From Streptomyces sp. NBC_00341 (lineage in GTDB: Bacteria; Actinomycetota; Actinomycetes; Streptomycetales; Streptomycetaceae), in contig NZ_CP108002.1 of assembly GCF_041435055.1 (NCBI RefSeq), positions 1,984,001-2,048,000 on the forward strand: 64,000 bases of DNA. The letters are read 5' to 3'. Below are positions 52,662-61,589 of this stretch, one piece after another. Position 1 is the first letter of the stretch. The number at the start of each line of letters is the position of its first letter. The position numbers and the translations under genes were made by a program. The notes under the pieces are model-generated. The model did no database searches. It was given only the letters and a program-made list of their open reading frames with translations, and was not told the DNA's origin.

Positions 52662-54479
52662 ATGCCGCTGAACCGAAGGACGTTCCTGGGCACATCGGCC
52701 GCGGCGGGTGCCGGTGTCGCGATCGTGGGCGGTGGAGCGGTTCCTGCCGAGGCGCACGGTCACGGGCATGGGCACGGACACGGTCATGGGCGTCCGCAGA
52801 AGCGGTACTCGTTCACCGTGATGGGTACGACGGATCTGCACGGCAACGTCTTCAACTGGGACTACTTCACGGACAAGGAGTTCGACGACAAGGATCACAA
52901 CGACGTCGGCCTGGCGAAGATCTCGACGCTGGTGGAGCAGGTGCGGCGGGAGAAGGGCCGTCACAACACCCTGATGATCGATGCGGGTGACACGATCCAG
53001 GGCACGCAGTTGTCGTACTACTACGCGAAGATCGATCCGATCACCGCGAAGCGTGGTCCGGTGCATCCGATGGCGCAGGCGATGAACGTGATCGGTTATG
53101 ACGCGGCGGCGCTGGGCAACCACGAGTTCAACTACGGCATTCCGGTGCTGCGCAAGTTCGAGGAGCAGTGTGACTTCCCGCTGCTGGGTGCGAACGCGCT
53201 GGACGCGAAGACGCTGAAGCCGGCGTTCGCGCCGTATGTGATCAAGAAGTTGCGTACGCCGCACGGCCGGGATGTGAAGGTGGCGATCCTGGGGCTGACG
53301 AATCCGGGTATCGCCATCTGGGACAAGGTGAACGTCGGCGGGAAGATGGTGTTCCCGGGCCTTGAGGAGCAGGCGGCGAAGTTCGTGCCCCGGCTGCGTT
53401 CCATGGGTGCGGATGTGGTGATCGTGTCGGCGCATTCGGGGAACAGCGGGACGTCGTCGTACGGGGATCAGATTCCGTACGTGGAGAATGCCGCGGGTCT
53501 GGTGGCGGAGCAGGTGCCGGGGATCGACGCGATTCTGGTGGGTCACGCGCATCTGGAGATCCCCGAGTACTTCGTGGAGAACAAGGAGACCGGTAAGAAG
53601 GTCGTGCTCTCCGAGCCGTTGAAGTGGGGGCAGCGGCTGACGCTGTTCGACTTCGATCTGGTGTGGGAGAAGGGCCGCTGGGTGGTCGAGAAGGCCGGTT
53701 CGCAGGTGCTGAACTCCAACACGGCGGCTGAGGACAAGCGGATCACGCGGCTGCTGGCGGACGAGCACAAGAAGGTCGTGGCGTACGTCAACCAGGTGAT
53801 CGGTACGTCGACGGCGGCGATGACGACGGCCGAGGCGGCGTGGAAGGACGAACCGATCATCGACCTGATCAACGTGGTTCAGGCGGAGACGGTGAAGGAG
53901 GCGCTGGCGGGTGGTGAGTACGCGTCGCTTCCGGTGCTGTCGCAGGCGTCCTGCTTCTCGCGGACGGCGCAGATTCCGGCCGGTGATGTGACGATCAAGG
54001 ATGCGGCGGGTCTGTATCCGTTCGAGAACACTCTTGAGGCCCGGTTGGTGACGGGGGCGCAGGTCAAGGATTATCTGGAGTTCTCTGCGCGGTATTACGT
54101 GCAGACGGCGGCCGGTGCTCCGGTGGATACGGCGAAGCTGACGAACGCGGACAACACGCCGGATTACAACTATGACGCGGTGTCGGGTCTGACGTATGAG
54201 ATCGACATCGCGAAGCCGAACGGTTCGCGGATTGTCGGTCTCTCCTTCGAGGGCAAGGCGATTGATCCGGCGGCGCAGTTCGTGCTGGCGGTGAACAACT
54301 ACCGGGCGAGTGGTGGGGGCAACTTCCCGCATGTGCCGGGTGCGAAGCAGTTGTGGGCGAATTCGGAGGAGATCCGGAACACCATTATCGCCTGGGTGCA
54401 GGCGAAGGGTTCGGTGGACGGATCGCAGTTCGCTTCGGTGGACTGGCGGCTGACGCGGGACGGTACGCCGGTGTTCTAG
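52662..54479 (+). CDS. Tat-exported 5'-nucleotidase / 2',3'-cyclic phosphodiesterase
   Basis: This is a 605-residue exported metallophosphatase of the UshA type. A Tat signal (NRRTFLGTSAAAGAGVAIVG) is followed by six HG dipeptides in a row, then the two-metal catalytic domain: TTDLHGNVFNWDY, IDAGDTIQGTQ, ALGNHEFNYG, VSAHSGNSG and VGHAHLEIPE. The C-terminal nucleotide-binding domain includes GDVTIKDAAGLYPFENTLEA. The ATG at 52662 has GGGAG. It would free phosphate and nucleosides from extracellular nucleotides. Confidence 0.93.
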   Translation: MPLNRRTFLGTSAAAGAGVAIVGGGAVPAEAHGHGHGHGHGHGRPQKRYSFTVMGTTDLHGNVFNWDYFTDKEFDDKDHNDVGLAKISTLVEQVRREKGRHNTLMIDAGDTIQGTQLSYYYAKIDPITAKRGPVHPMAQAMNVIGYDAAALGNHEFNYGIPVLRKFEEQCDFPLLGANALDAKTLKPAFAPYVIKKLRTPHGRDVKVAILGLTNPGIAIWDKVNVGGKMVFPGLEEQAAKFVPRLRSMGADVVIVSAHSGNSGTSSYGDQIPYVENAAGLVAEQVPGIDAILVGHAHLEIPEYFVENKETGKKVVLSEPLKWGQRLTLFDFDLVWEKGRWVVEKAGSQVLNSNTAAEDKRITRLLADEHKKVVAYVNQVIGTSTAAMTTAEAAWKDEPIIDLINVVQAETVKEALAGGEYASLPVLSQASCFSRTAQIPAGDVTIKDAAGLYPFENTLEARLVTGAQVKDYLEFSARYYVQTAAGAPVDTAKLTNADNTPDYNYDAVSGLTYEIDIAKPNGSRIVGLSFEGKAIDPAAQFVLAVNNYRASGGGNFPHVPGAKQLWANSEEIRNTIIAWVQAKGSVDGSQFASVDWRLTRDGTPVF

Positions 54480-54492
54480 GGCTCGGGCCTCT

Positions 54493-54571
54493 TCGGGTCT
54501 GCAGTTCTTCTGGGTCTGCGGTTCTTCTGGGCTTCGGTTCTTCTGGGCTTGCGGTTCTTCTGGTTCTGCGG
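54493..54571 (+). repeat. imperfect tandem repeats after the 5'-nucleotidase
   Basis: Four copies of roughly GGTTCTTCTGGGCTTGC occupy the space after the stop. A following hairpin formed by GCGGCCG arms near 54575-54612 probably terminates both convergent genes. Confidence 0.75.
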
Positions 54572-54640
54572 TGGGCGGCCGTCTCCTTTCCTTGTGGGGG
54601 GAGCGGCCGCTTTTGTGTGTGCCGGGGTGGGGCGGGGGTG

Positions 54641-56077
54641 TCAGTTGCTCTGGACGAGAGGGGTGAGGGTGGGGGTCTGGGTGGGGATGTTCGGGGTGTG
54701 GGGGGTGAGGCCGAAGGTGGTGAAGGCGGTGCGTTGCGGCAGGTGGTAGGCGGTGGTGCCGGTGAGGTTGTTGAGGATGGTGGCGCTGCGCCAGGCGGCG
54801 AGGCCGAGGTCGGGGGCGCCGACGCCGTGGGTGTGGCGTTCGGCGTTCTGTACGTAGATGTTGCCGGTGATGGCGGGGTCGAGGTCGAGGCGGAACTGCT
54901 CGTCGATGCGGGGGCGGCCGGAGCTGTCGCGGCGCAGGCGGGTGCGGAGTCCGTCGAGCATCTGGTCGAGGGGGCGTTCGCGGTAGCCGGTGGCGAGGAC
55001 GACGGCGTCGGTGGTGAGGCGGGAGCGGGTGCCCTGCTGGGTGTGTTCGAGGTGGAGTTCGACGCGGGTGGTGGCGACGCGGCCCGCGGTGCGTACGCAG
55101 ACGCCGGGGGTGAGGGTGGCGTCGGGCCAGCCGCCGTGGAGGGTGCGGCGGTAGAGCTCTTCGTGGATGGCGGTGATGGTGTCGTGGTCGATGCCCTTGT
55201 GGAGTTGCCATTGGTCGGGGACGAGTTCGTCGCGTACGGGTTCGGGGAGGGCGTGGAAGTAGCGGGTGTAGTCGGGGGTGAAGTGTTCGAGGCCGAGTTT
55301 GGAGTACTCCATGGGTGCGAAGGCGGGGGTGCGGGCGAGCCAGTGGAGTTTTTCGTGTCCGGCGGGGCGGGCGCGCAGTAGGTCGAGGAAGATTTCGGCG
55401 CCGGACTGGCCGGAGCCGATGACGGTGATGTGTTCGGCGTTGAGGAGTTGTTCGCGGTGGTGGAGGTAGTCGGCGGAGTGGATGACGGGGACTGATCCGG
55501 CTTCGGCGAGGGGTTTGAGGGGTTCGGGGATGTGGGGTTCGGTGCCGACGCCGAGGGCGATGTGGCGGGTGTGGGCGCGGCCGAGGGCTTCGGCTTCGCC
55601 GTGGTCGTCGAGTTGGGTGAAGTCGACTTCGAAGAGGGCGCGTTCGGCGTTCCAGCGGATGGCGTCGACCTGGTGGCCGAAGTGGAGGCCGGGGAGTTGT
55701 TCGGTGACCCAGCGGCAGTAGGCGTCGTATTCGGCGCGTTGGATGTGGAAGCGCTCGGCGAAGTAGAAGGGGAAGAGCCGGTCGCGGGTGCGTAGGTAGT
55801 TGAGGAAGGTCCAGGGGCTGGTGGGGTCGGCGAGGGTGACGAGGTCTGCGAGGAAGGGGACTTGGAGGCTGGCGCCGTCGATGAGGAGGCCGGGGTGCCA
55901 GTGGAAGGCGGGGCGTTGTTCGTAGAAGGTGGCGGCGAGGGGGTGGGGGGTGCCGGGGATGCCGTGGGCGAGGGCGGCGAGGGAGAGGTTGAAGGGGCCG
56001 ATGCCGATGCCGACGAGGTCGTGGGGCTGGTCGGTCTCGGGCGCGGGCCGGTCGGGCCGGGGTGGCCGGGCTGTCAT
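54641..56077 (-). CDS. lysine/ornithine N-monooxygenase (siderophore type)
   Basis: This is a 478-residue FAD/NADPH hydroxylase that makes N6-hydroxylysine or N-hydroxycadaverine for hydroxamate siderophores. The FAD motif is GIGIGPFNLSLAAL near residue 25, the NADPH motif is VIGSGQSGAEIFLDLL near 220, and ATGYRERPLD ends the core. ATG overlaps the stop of the decarboxylase upstream (ATGA). This is the layout of desA-desB, but the acyltransferase and the NIS synthetase that should follow are not here. Similar to DesB; the substrate is inferred from the partner enzyme. Confidence 0.88.
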   Translation of the reverse strand: MTARPPRPDRPAPETDQPHDLVGIGIGPFNLSLAALAHGIPGTPHPLAATFYEQRPAFHWHPGLLIDGASLQVPFLADLVTLADPTSPWTFLNYLRTRDRLFPFYFAERFHIQRAEYDAYCRWVTEQLPGLHFGHQVDAIRWNAERALFEVDFTQLDDHGEAEALGRAHTRHIALGVGTEPHIPEPLKPLAEAGSVPVIHSADYLHHREQLLNAEHITVIGSGQSGAEIFLDLLRARPAGHEKLHWLARTPAFAPMEYSKLGLEHFTPDYTRYFHALPEPVRDELVPDQWQLHKGIDHDTITAIHEELYRRTLHGGWPDATLTPGVCVRTAGRVATTRVELHLEHTQQGTRSRLTTDAVVLATGYRERPLDQMLDGLRTRLRRDSSGRPRIDEQFRLDLDPAITGNIYVQNAERHTHGVGAPDLGLAAWRSATILNNLTGTTAYHLPQRTAFTTFGLTPHTPNIPTQTPTLTPLVQSN

Positions 56078-57519
56078 CGGGGGGTGCTGCCTTCCGTGAT
56101 CTCTGTGGCGAGGTGGGTGACGAGGTCGAGCAGTTTGCTGAGGTCGTGGGGGGTGGTGTGGGGGTTGAGGAGGGTGGCTTTGAGCCAGAGGCGACCGTGG
56201 GCGTGGGTGCGGCCGAGTACGGCGTGGCCGCGGGTGAGGAGGGTGCGGCGGATGGTGGCGACGGTGTGGTCGGTGGCGTCGGTGGGGCGGAAGAGGACGG
56301 TGGAGATGGTGGGGTGGTCGTAGAGGTCGAGGGTGGGGGTTTTGGTGATGAGGTCGGCGAGGTCGTGGGCGGCGGCGCAGGTGCGGTCGATGAGGTCGGC
56401 CAGTCCGGTGCGGCCGAGTGCCTGGAGGGTGACGGCGATCTTGAGTGCGTCGGGGCGGCGGGTGGTGCGCAGGGAGCGGCCGAGGAGGTCGGGGAGGCCG
56501 GCTTCGGTGTCGTCGTCGGCGTTGAGGTAGGGGGCGTGGTGGTGGAGGGCGTCGAGGTGGTGGTGGTCGGGGACGGCGAGGATGCCTGCGGAGGCGGGTT
56601 GCCAGCCGAGTTTGTGCAGGTCGAGGGTGACGCTGTGGGCGCGGTCGAGGCCGTGGACCTTGTTGCGGTGGGTGGGGCTGAAGAGGAGGGGGCCGCCGTA
56701 GGCGGCGTCGATGTGGAGTTCGGCGCCGTGGGTGGTGCAGAGGTCCGCGATTTCGGCGAGGGGGTCGATCTGGCCGGTGTCGGTGGTGCCTGCGGTGGCG
56801 GTGACGAGGATGGGGTTGCCGGGCTGCTGGTGGAGGCGGGTGAGGGTGTCGTCGAGGGCGGTGAGGTCGATGACGCCGGTGGGGGCGGGGATGGTGAGGG
56901 GTGCGGGGAGGCCGAGGAGCCAGGCGGCGCGGGTGATGCTGTGGTGGGCGTTGGCGCCGCTGATGGTCTGGACGGTGCCGTGGCGTTCGCGGGCGAGGAG
57001 GAGCGCGAGTTGGTTGGCTTCGGTGCCGCCGGTGGTGACGAGGGCGTCGGGTGCGGTGCGGTGGGGGTAGACCTCAGCGGCGAGTGCGGTGGTGAGGTCG
57101 GCTTCGAGGGCGGAGGCGGCGGGGGCCTGGTCCCAGGAGTCCATGGAGGGGTTGAGGGCCGAGGCGGCGAGGTCGGCTGCTGCGGCGAGGGCGAGGGGCG
57201 GGGTGTGGAGGTGTGCCGCGCAGAGTGGGTCTGCGGGGTCCGCCGCGCCTTCGGTGAGTGCGGTGATGAGGGTGGCGAGTGCGTGGTGGGCGCCGGTGCC
57301 CTGGTCGGGGATGACGGGGTGCAGGGCGGTGCGCAGTTGGGGGGTGACGGTGTCGGGGCCGCCTGCGGGGAGGGGGCCGTCGCGTCGGCGGGCGCCGTCG
57401 TGGAGTGCGGTGAGCACGGTGTCGATGAGGGGGCGCAGGGCGGCGGGGCCGGTGGTGCCTCCGGCGAGGGGCGGGGTGGGCATGGAGGTGGTGGCCCTTC
57501 GGAGCGCATGGGTGGACAT
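56074..57519 (-). CDS. PLP-dependent group II decarboxylase (DesA-like)
   Basis: This is a 481-residue pyridoxal-phosphate decarboxylase, likely lysine to cadaverine as in DesA, or diaminobutyrate decarboxylase. The PLP lysine is in SVTLDLHKLGWQPAS. VTATAGTTDTGQIDPL and HIDAAYGGPLLFSP are typical group II segments. It starts at the ATG at 57519, with a weak GCTGGG site, and its TGA overlaps the ATG of the monooxygenase. No DmdR/IdeR iron box of the TTAGG type was found upstream. Confidence 0.88.
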   Translation of the reverse strand: MSTHALRRATTSMPTPPLAGGTTGPAALRPLIDTVLTALHDGARRRDGPLPAGGPDTVTPQLRTALHPVIPDQGTGAHHALATLITALTEGAADPADPLCAAHLHTPPLALAAAADLAASALNPSMDSWDQAPAASALEADLTTALAAEVYPHRTAPDALVTTGGTEANQLALLLARERHGTVQTISGANAHHSITRAAWLLGLPAPLTIPAPTGVIDLTALDDTLTRLHQQPGNPILVTATAGTTDTGQIDPLAEIADLCTTHGAELHIDAAYGGPLLFSPTHRNKVHGLDRAHSVTLDLHKLGWQPASAGILAVPDHHHLDALHHHAPYLNADDDTEAGLPDLLGRSLRTTRRPDALKIAVTLQALGRTGLADLIDRTCAAAHDLADLITKTPTLDLYDHPTISTVLFRPTDATDHTVATIRRTLLTRGHAVLGRTHAHGRLWLKATLLNPHTTPHDLSKLLDLVTHLATEITEGSTPR

Positions 57520-57847
57520 CCCAGCTTGTCCGGTTTTTGGGTGGCGTGGCCGGTGAGTGCGGTGATCTGAACTCGAAAGGGGGATGGGTGTGCGAGGGGG
57601 GCGGGGTGGTGGTGGTTGGGGTGGTATGGGTGCGTGCGTGCGGCTGTGGGTCCGGCTGTTCGTGGGGTGCTGGAGGCGGTCCGGCGAAGGCGGCCGGAGT
57701 TGGTGGCCGGGGTTGGTGGCCTCGGTTAGCGGCCTCGGTTAGCGGCCTCGGTTGGGTGCGTGGGCCGGAACGCCGACGATCGGGCGCCCGGTGGCGTTCG
57801 CCGGGGCCCGATCGTGTCTGCGGGGCGGGTGTGTTCCGCCGGTTGGG
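57520..57847. other. 328-bp gap between decarboxylase and serine hydrolase
   Basis: The stretch is very G-rich on the plus strand, with direct repeats of GGCCTCGGTTAGC (three copies, 57718-57755). It contains the terminator hairpin of the serine hydrolase at 57776-57815. No gene is supported. Confidence 0.6.
57776..57815 (-). terminator. hairpin terminator after serine hydrolase
   Basis: ACGATCGGGC and GCCCGATCGT form the outer stem, and CCCGG/CCGGG forms the inner one. It lies about 30 bp after the serine hydrolase stop. Confidence 0.75.
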
Positions 57848-58966
57848 TCAGCCGTACATCGCCAGGCGGGAGAAGGCAGCGAGTGCGGCGTCGATGGGGT
57901 GGGGCTGCGGTTTGCCGGAGGGGTCGAGGGTGTTCCATCGCTGGAGGTTGACCGCGACGGACATCTGCCGGTTGCCGTCGGCGCGGGTCATGGTGAGGGC
58001 TCCGGCGCCCCAGGCCGAGCCGCCGTGGCCCCAGAAGGTGGCCTGTCCCGGGGCTTCCGTGGGGTACAGGCCGAGGCCGTATTCGATGGTCTTTCCGTCC
58101 TGGGAGACGACCGGGACGGTGCGTCGCATCTGGGCCAGTGACGCCGGGCTGACGATCTCGCCGGCCAGCAGCAGGCCGTAGAAGCGGTTGAGGTCGGTGA
58201 CGGTCGATATCAGCCCGGCAGCCGGTCCCACCCATGACATGTCGAAGACGCTGTAGTCGCGCGGCGGGTCGATCATGCCGAACCACGCCTCGTAGAGCTG
58301 TGAGTGCGGTCCCTCGACGTGCGGTCCGGTGGGGAGTTCGGTGTTGCGGAGTCCGGCGCGTTCGATGACGTTCCGGGTGATGCACTGCTGCGCCGTGGTG
58401 CCGGTGATGTGTTCCAGGAGTTCGCCGAGGAGCAGGTAGTTGGTGTTGGAGTAGATGCCCGGGGTGCTGCCGGGGGCGCCGGTGGCGGGTGCGCCGACTC
58501 CCATCGTGATGAGTTCGGCGGCGTGGAACCGGGTGAACCTGTTGTCGTCGAGGCTCTCCGGCCGGGTGTCCGCGGCGTTGGGGAACCCCTTGAGGGAGGG
58601 GTAGGCGTAGGGGAGGTACTCGGCGAGGCCGCTGGTGTGGTTGATCAGCATGCGGACGGTGATCGTTTCGCCGCGTTCGCCGGGAACCAGTGCCGGGAGG
58701 TACTGGCCGATCGGTGTGTCGAGGCCGATCCGGCCGCTGTCGACCTGTTGCAGCACGGCGGCGGCGGTGAAGGTCTTGGTGATGCTGCCGACGCGGTGGC
58801 GCATGTCGGCGGTGACGGGGCGGCCGGTGGTGGTGTCGGCGACCCCGGCGGCGCCGCGCCAGACCTGGTCGCCGTCGCGTACTTCGGCGAACAGGCCCGG
58901 GATTCCCGCGCGGTGGACGTCTCCGATGGCGGTTTCCAGCTGTGCGGGATCCAGTGCGTTCCTCAC
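57848..58966 (-). CDS. serine hydrolase, beta-lactamase/DD-peptidase fold
   Basis: This is a 372-residue class C-type serine hydrolase. SxxK is HRVGSITKTFTAAAV near residue 65, YxN is IYSNTNYLLLGE near 165, and the third motif is WGHGGSAWG (HGG) near 315. No signal peptide is apparent, so it may be cytoplasmic or use a non-classical route. The GTG at 58966 has AAAGGA upstream. Divergent from a TetR regulator, with an operator over its likely -10 (CATAAT). Substrate is unknown: esterase or carboxypeptidase activity is equally possible. Confidence 0.88.
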   Translation of the reverse strand: MRNALDPAQLETAIGDVHRAGIPGLFAEVRDGDQVWRGAAGVADTTTGRPVTADMRHRVGSITKTFTAAAVLQQVDSGRIGLDTPIGQYLPALVPGERGETITVRMLINHTSGLAEYLPYAYPSLKGFPNAADTRPESLDDNRFTRFHAAELITMGVGAPATGAPGSTPGIYSNTNYLLLGELLEHITGTTAQQCITRNVIERAGLRNTELPTGPHVEGPHSQLYEAWFGMIDPPRDYSVFDMSWVGPAAGLISTVTDLNRFYGLLLAGEIVSPASLAQMRRTVPVVSQDGKTIEYGLGLYPTEAPGQATFWGHGGSAWGAGALTMTRADGNRQMSVAVNLQRWNTLDPSGKPQPHPIDAALAAFSRLAMYG

Positions 58967-59089
58967 GGCTTGCGTCCTTTCGTAGTCCCGGGGTGACCGT
59001 CCGCATCGGTCGTCCGGCCCGGGTAACGGGGCACGAGGGCAGGCCACCGGTCCGCTTGCCGACGGCCCGGCATGCCCATGTACCCATTA

Positions 59090-59106
59090 TGCACGCGGTG
59101 CGTGCA
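59090..59106. promoter_or_regulatory. TetR operator candidate
   Basis: TGCACGC-GGT-GCGTGCA is a perfect palindrome with 7-base arms. It lies between the serine hydrolase and the TetR gene and overlaps a CATAAT -10 reading toward the hydrolase. Confidence 0.65.
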
Positions 59107-59151
59107 ACACCAAGTGCGTACGTTAGGCTGGGAGCCGACGAGAGGAACGGG

Positions 59152-59814
59152 ATGGCAGGGAGAAGGCGCTGGTCGACCGAGGAGATCCTGGACGCGGCGG
59201 CGGAGTTGCTGCGCACGGGCGATGCCGAGTCGTTCAGCGTGCGCAAGCTGGCCGCGGTCCTCGGGACCGATTCCTCCAGCCTCTACCGGCATTTCCGCAG
59301 CAAGACCGAACTGCTGCGCGCGGTCGCCGACCGGATCCTGCTGGCCGCCATGGACGGCTACCGCCCCGAGGGTGACTGGAAGCAGCGCATCACCGCCCTG
59401 GGTCTGCGGCTGCGGGAGGCCTTCGGCCGGCAGCCCCAGCTCGCCGCGGTCTGGGGGCGCTACGCGTCGAGCGGCGCCGGTTCCCGGCTGGTGATGGAAG
59501 CGGTGCTTCAGGACCTGCGGGCGTCGGGCCTGCCCGACGAGGAGATCCCGGCGCACTACCACCGGATCGCGGTCCTCATCTCCGCACTGGTCGCCTCGGA
59601 GGCGGGGGTCAGCACGATCACCCCTCAGGAGTACGACCAGGGCATGGAGCTGTTCCGTGTCGCGGTGCTCGGCGCGGACCCCGAGCGCTTCCCCGCCCTG
59701 GCGCACTTCGCCCGTGACGTCCGCCCCCTCGGGGTGGACCGCCGCGAAGCGTTCGTGGAGCTGCTGGCCGCCCAGCTCGCCCAGGTGGAGGCCTCGGCGG
59801 CCCGTACCCGCTGA
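59152..59814 (+). CDS. TetR-family transcriptional regulator
   Basis: This is a 220-residue repressor. The N-terminal HTH is RRRWSTEEILDAAAELLR through FSVRKLAAVLGTDSSSLYRHF. The C-terminal ligand domain is helical (TetR C-like, with LREAFGRQPQLAAVWGRYA). The ATG has GAGAGGA. It is divergent from the serine hydrolase and probably represses it via the palindrome at 59090. The inducer is unknown. Confidence 0.9.
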   Translation: MAGRRRWSTEEILDAAAELLRTGDAESFSVRKLAAVLGTDSSSLYRHFRSKTELLRAVADRILLAAMDGYRPEGDWKQRITALGLRLREAFGRQPQLAAVWGRYASSGAGSRLVMEAVLQDLRASGLPDEEIPAHYHRIAVLISALVASEAGVSTITPQEYDQGMELFRVAVLGADPERFPALAHFARDVRPLGVDRREAFVELLAAQLAQVEASAARTR

Positions 59815-59816
59815 AG

Positions 59817-59845
59817 GGCCGTCCCGCAGGGCGCACGGGACGGCC
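59817..59845. terminator. bidirectional terminator
   Basis: GGCCGTCCCG and CGGGACGGCC form a 10-bp stem around a 9-base loop, between the convergent TetR and CU044_5270-type genes. Confidence 0.8.
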
Positions 59846-59864
59846 GTGACCGGGCTGTGCGGCC

Positions 59865-60902
59865 TCAGTCCAGGTAGGCGTCGTACTGCTCGACGTCACC
59901 GGGTTCGAGGCGCATCTTCGGGTCGGTCCTGATGCTGGAGAGCTCGGTGCCCAGGATGCGGCCGGTGTGCTCGTCGAGGATGACCGTCCAGCGCACCGTC
60001 CCCTTGAAGTCCGCGGCGTATGCCTGGCCCTGGCGTCCGGCACGGTCCCTGACCGGGCCGATGGCACGCAGGCCGGGCTGCTCGGCGAGCAGTCCGTCGA
60101 TCGCGGCCGTCTGGGCGGGGCCCGGCGTCCACTCACGCAGCAGCGCCTCCAGGGAGTCCACCGTCCAGTACGCGCTGCCCCGGGTGTCGGGGTTCTCCTT
60201 CGCCAGGTAGTCGGCGAGGCCGTCGACGGTGGTCGGGGGGGTGTTCACGTAGGAGGCGGACTCCTCCCACGAACCTGCCGGCAGGTGCGTGCGGTGGACG
60301 ACCCGGCCGTCCTCGATGTCCTCTGCCTCCCCGCTGCCGTCGGCGTTGTAGCGGTCACGGGATTCGGTCACCGGCACCTGTTCCGGCTCGTGCTTCCCGT
60401 CGTCCCACAGCCCCATGGCCCACTCCCGGCGGTGGGTCCCCCGGCGCGCGGCGCCGTCGGAGCCGGCGAGGGCGGTGGCCCGCTTGGCGACGGTGGCGAG
60501 CGGCACGGTGGCCCGGGAGCTCTCCACCTTGAGCGGGGCGGGCGCGGCGACGGCCGTCTGACCGCTGCTGCCGGTGACGGCGAACCCCGCCACGGTCGCC
60601 GCGACGACGGCGGCGGCCACCCCGAGGGACATCGACCGGCCGGTCGTCAGCCGGCCGAAGCCCGACGGGCGGCCAGCGGCGGAACGGGACTTGAGGGGCT
60701 TCACGGTGTCGGACGTGGTGGCCGTGTCGTCGACCGCGTTCATCAGACGCGCTTCGAGCCGCGCGTGGCGGGTGGGCGAGAGCCGGGGGGCGCCGGGGGG
60801 CGGGACCATCTCACGCAGTGCGTCGAGCTCGGCGCGGTCCTCGGCCGCCGGACGGGAGGACGGGGTGGCGGTGCCGGAACGGTGCCGGAACAGGGCGTTC
60901 AT
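59865..60902 (-). CDS. CU044_5270-type membrane protein, probable partner of ECF sigma factor
   Basis: This 345-residue protein has a cytoplasmic N-terminal part of about 80 residues with a helical region (AELDALREMVPPPGAPRLSP), one transmembrane helix (SLGVAAAVVAATVAGFAVTG) and a 230-residue extracytoplasmic part. The layout is that of an anti-sigma or sensor membrane protein. Its ATG overlaps the stop of the sigma gene (ATGA), which is the common arrangement for sigma/partner pairs. AGGAG precedes it. No zinc-binding ASD motif is present. Confidence 0.75.
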   Translation of the reverse strand: MNALFRHRSGTATPSSRPAAEDRAELDALREMVPPPGAPRLSPTRHARLEARLMNAVDDTATTSDTVKPLKSRSAAGRPSGFGRLTTGRSMSLGVAAAVVAATVAGFAVTGSSGQTAVAAPAPLKVESSRATVPLATVAKRATALAGSDGAARRGTHRREWAMGLWDDGKHEPEQVPVTESRDRYNADGSGEAEDIEDGRVVHRTHLPAGSWEESASYVNTPPTTVDGLADYLAKENPDTRGSAYWTVDSLEALLREWTPGPAQTAAIDGLLAEQPGLRAIGPVRDRAGRQGQAYAADFKGTVRWTVILDEHTGRILGTELSSIRTDPKMRLEPGDVEQYDAYLD

Positions 60903-61555
60903 GCGGGGTTCTCCTGGGTGGTTCGGGCCAGAATGCTGTCTACGCGCTGTACTTGTCCGCTGCCTCCGGGGAGTTCCCGGCCGGATGTACTCCGGGTGCC
61001 GTCGGGCCGGGTGGCCGGGTGCCCCACGGAGTCGCGCAGCTTGGCGCGGGCGCGGGACAGCCGGGAGCGCACGGTGCCGACGGGTATGCCCAGGGCCTCT
61101 GCGGCGGACGCGTAGTCCAGCCCGCCCCAGACGCACAGGGTGAAGACCTCGCGCTCGGCGCGCCGCAGCCCTTCCAGCGCCGCCTTGGCCGCTGCCAGCT
61201 GTTCGGCGTCCGCCAGCCGCCCGGTCACCTCCTCCGCGAAGTCCGGGACGGTGTCGGAGCGCTCCGTCCGGGCCAGGGCTCTGCGGTGGCGTCGGGCCGA
61301 ACGGGCCGTGTTGCGAGCCACGTTGGTGGCGATGCCCAGCAGCCACGGGCGCAGGCTGTCGGTCTCCTCGGGGCGCAGCCGCTCGCGTGAGCGCCACGCT
61401 TCCAGGTAGGTGAGGGAGACGACGTCCTCGGCCGTGGACCAGTTGCCGGTGGACCACAGGGCATGGCGGTACACGGCGTCCGCGTGTTCCCGGAACGCCT
61501 CGGCGAGCGCGGCCGGGTCACCTTCTCGGAGTCGGGCAGGGGTTGAGTGAGTCAC
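60899..61555 (-). CDS. ECF-type RNA polymerase sigma factor
   Basis: This is a 218-residue ECF sigma. Region 2 includes EHADAVYRHALWSTGNWSTA then EDVVSLTYLEAW, and region 4 includes LRRAEREVFTLCVWGGLDYA then EALGIPVGTVRSRLSRAR. The GTG at 61555 is chosen as the family begins there; upstream residues do not match. There is no Shine-Dalgarno, so it may be leaderless, and a GTGAC-GTGT-GTCAC palindrome at 61590-61603 lies upstream. It probably controls its own operon with the membrane partner. Confidence 0.9.
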   Translation of the reverse strand: MTHSTPARLREGDPAALAEAFREHADAVYRHALWSTGNWSTAEDVVSLTYLEAWRSRERLRPEETDSLRPWLLGIATNVARNTARSARRHRRALARTERSDTVPDFAEEVTGRLADAEQLAAAKAALEGLRRAEREVFTLCVWGGLDYASAAEALGIPVGTVRSRLSRARAKLRDSVGHPATRPDGTRSTSGRELPGGSGQVQRVDSILARTTQENPA

Positions 61556-61589
61556 GTGGATTAATGTCCGACCGGTCCGGCGGGTTCCT

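Noticed and set aside
52584..57509. A 1641-codon minus-strand open frame
   Set aside because: It runs antisense to the 5'-nucleotidase and out of frame through two recognised siderophore enzymes; its product is Pro/Arg/Thr-rich shadow sequence with no domain.
57715..57760. Iron box candidate from repeated GGTTAGC
   Set aside because: The repeats are direct, not palindromic, and lack the TTAGG-type symmetry of DmdR/IdeR sites.
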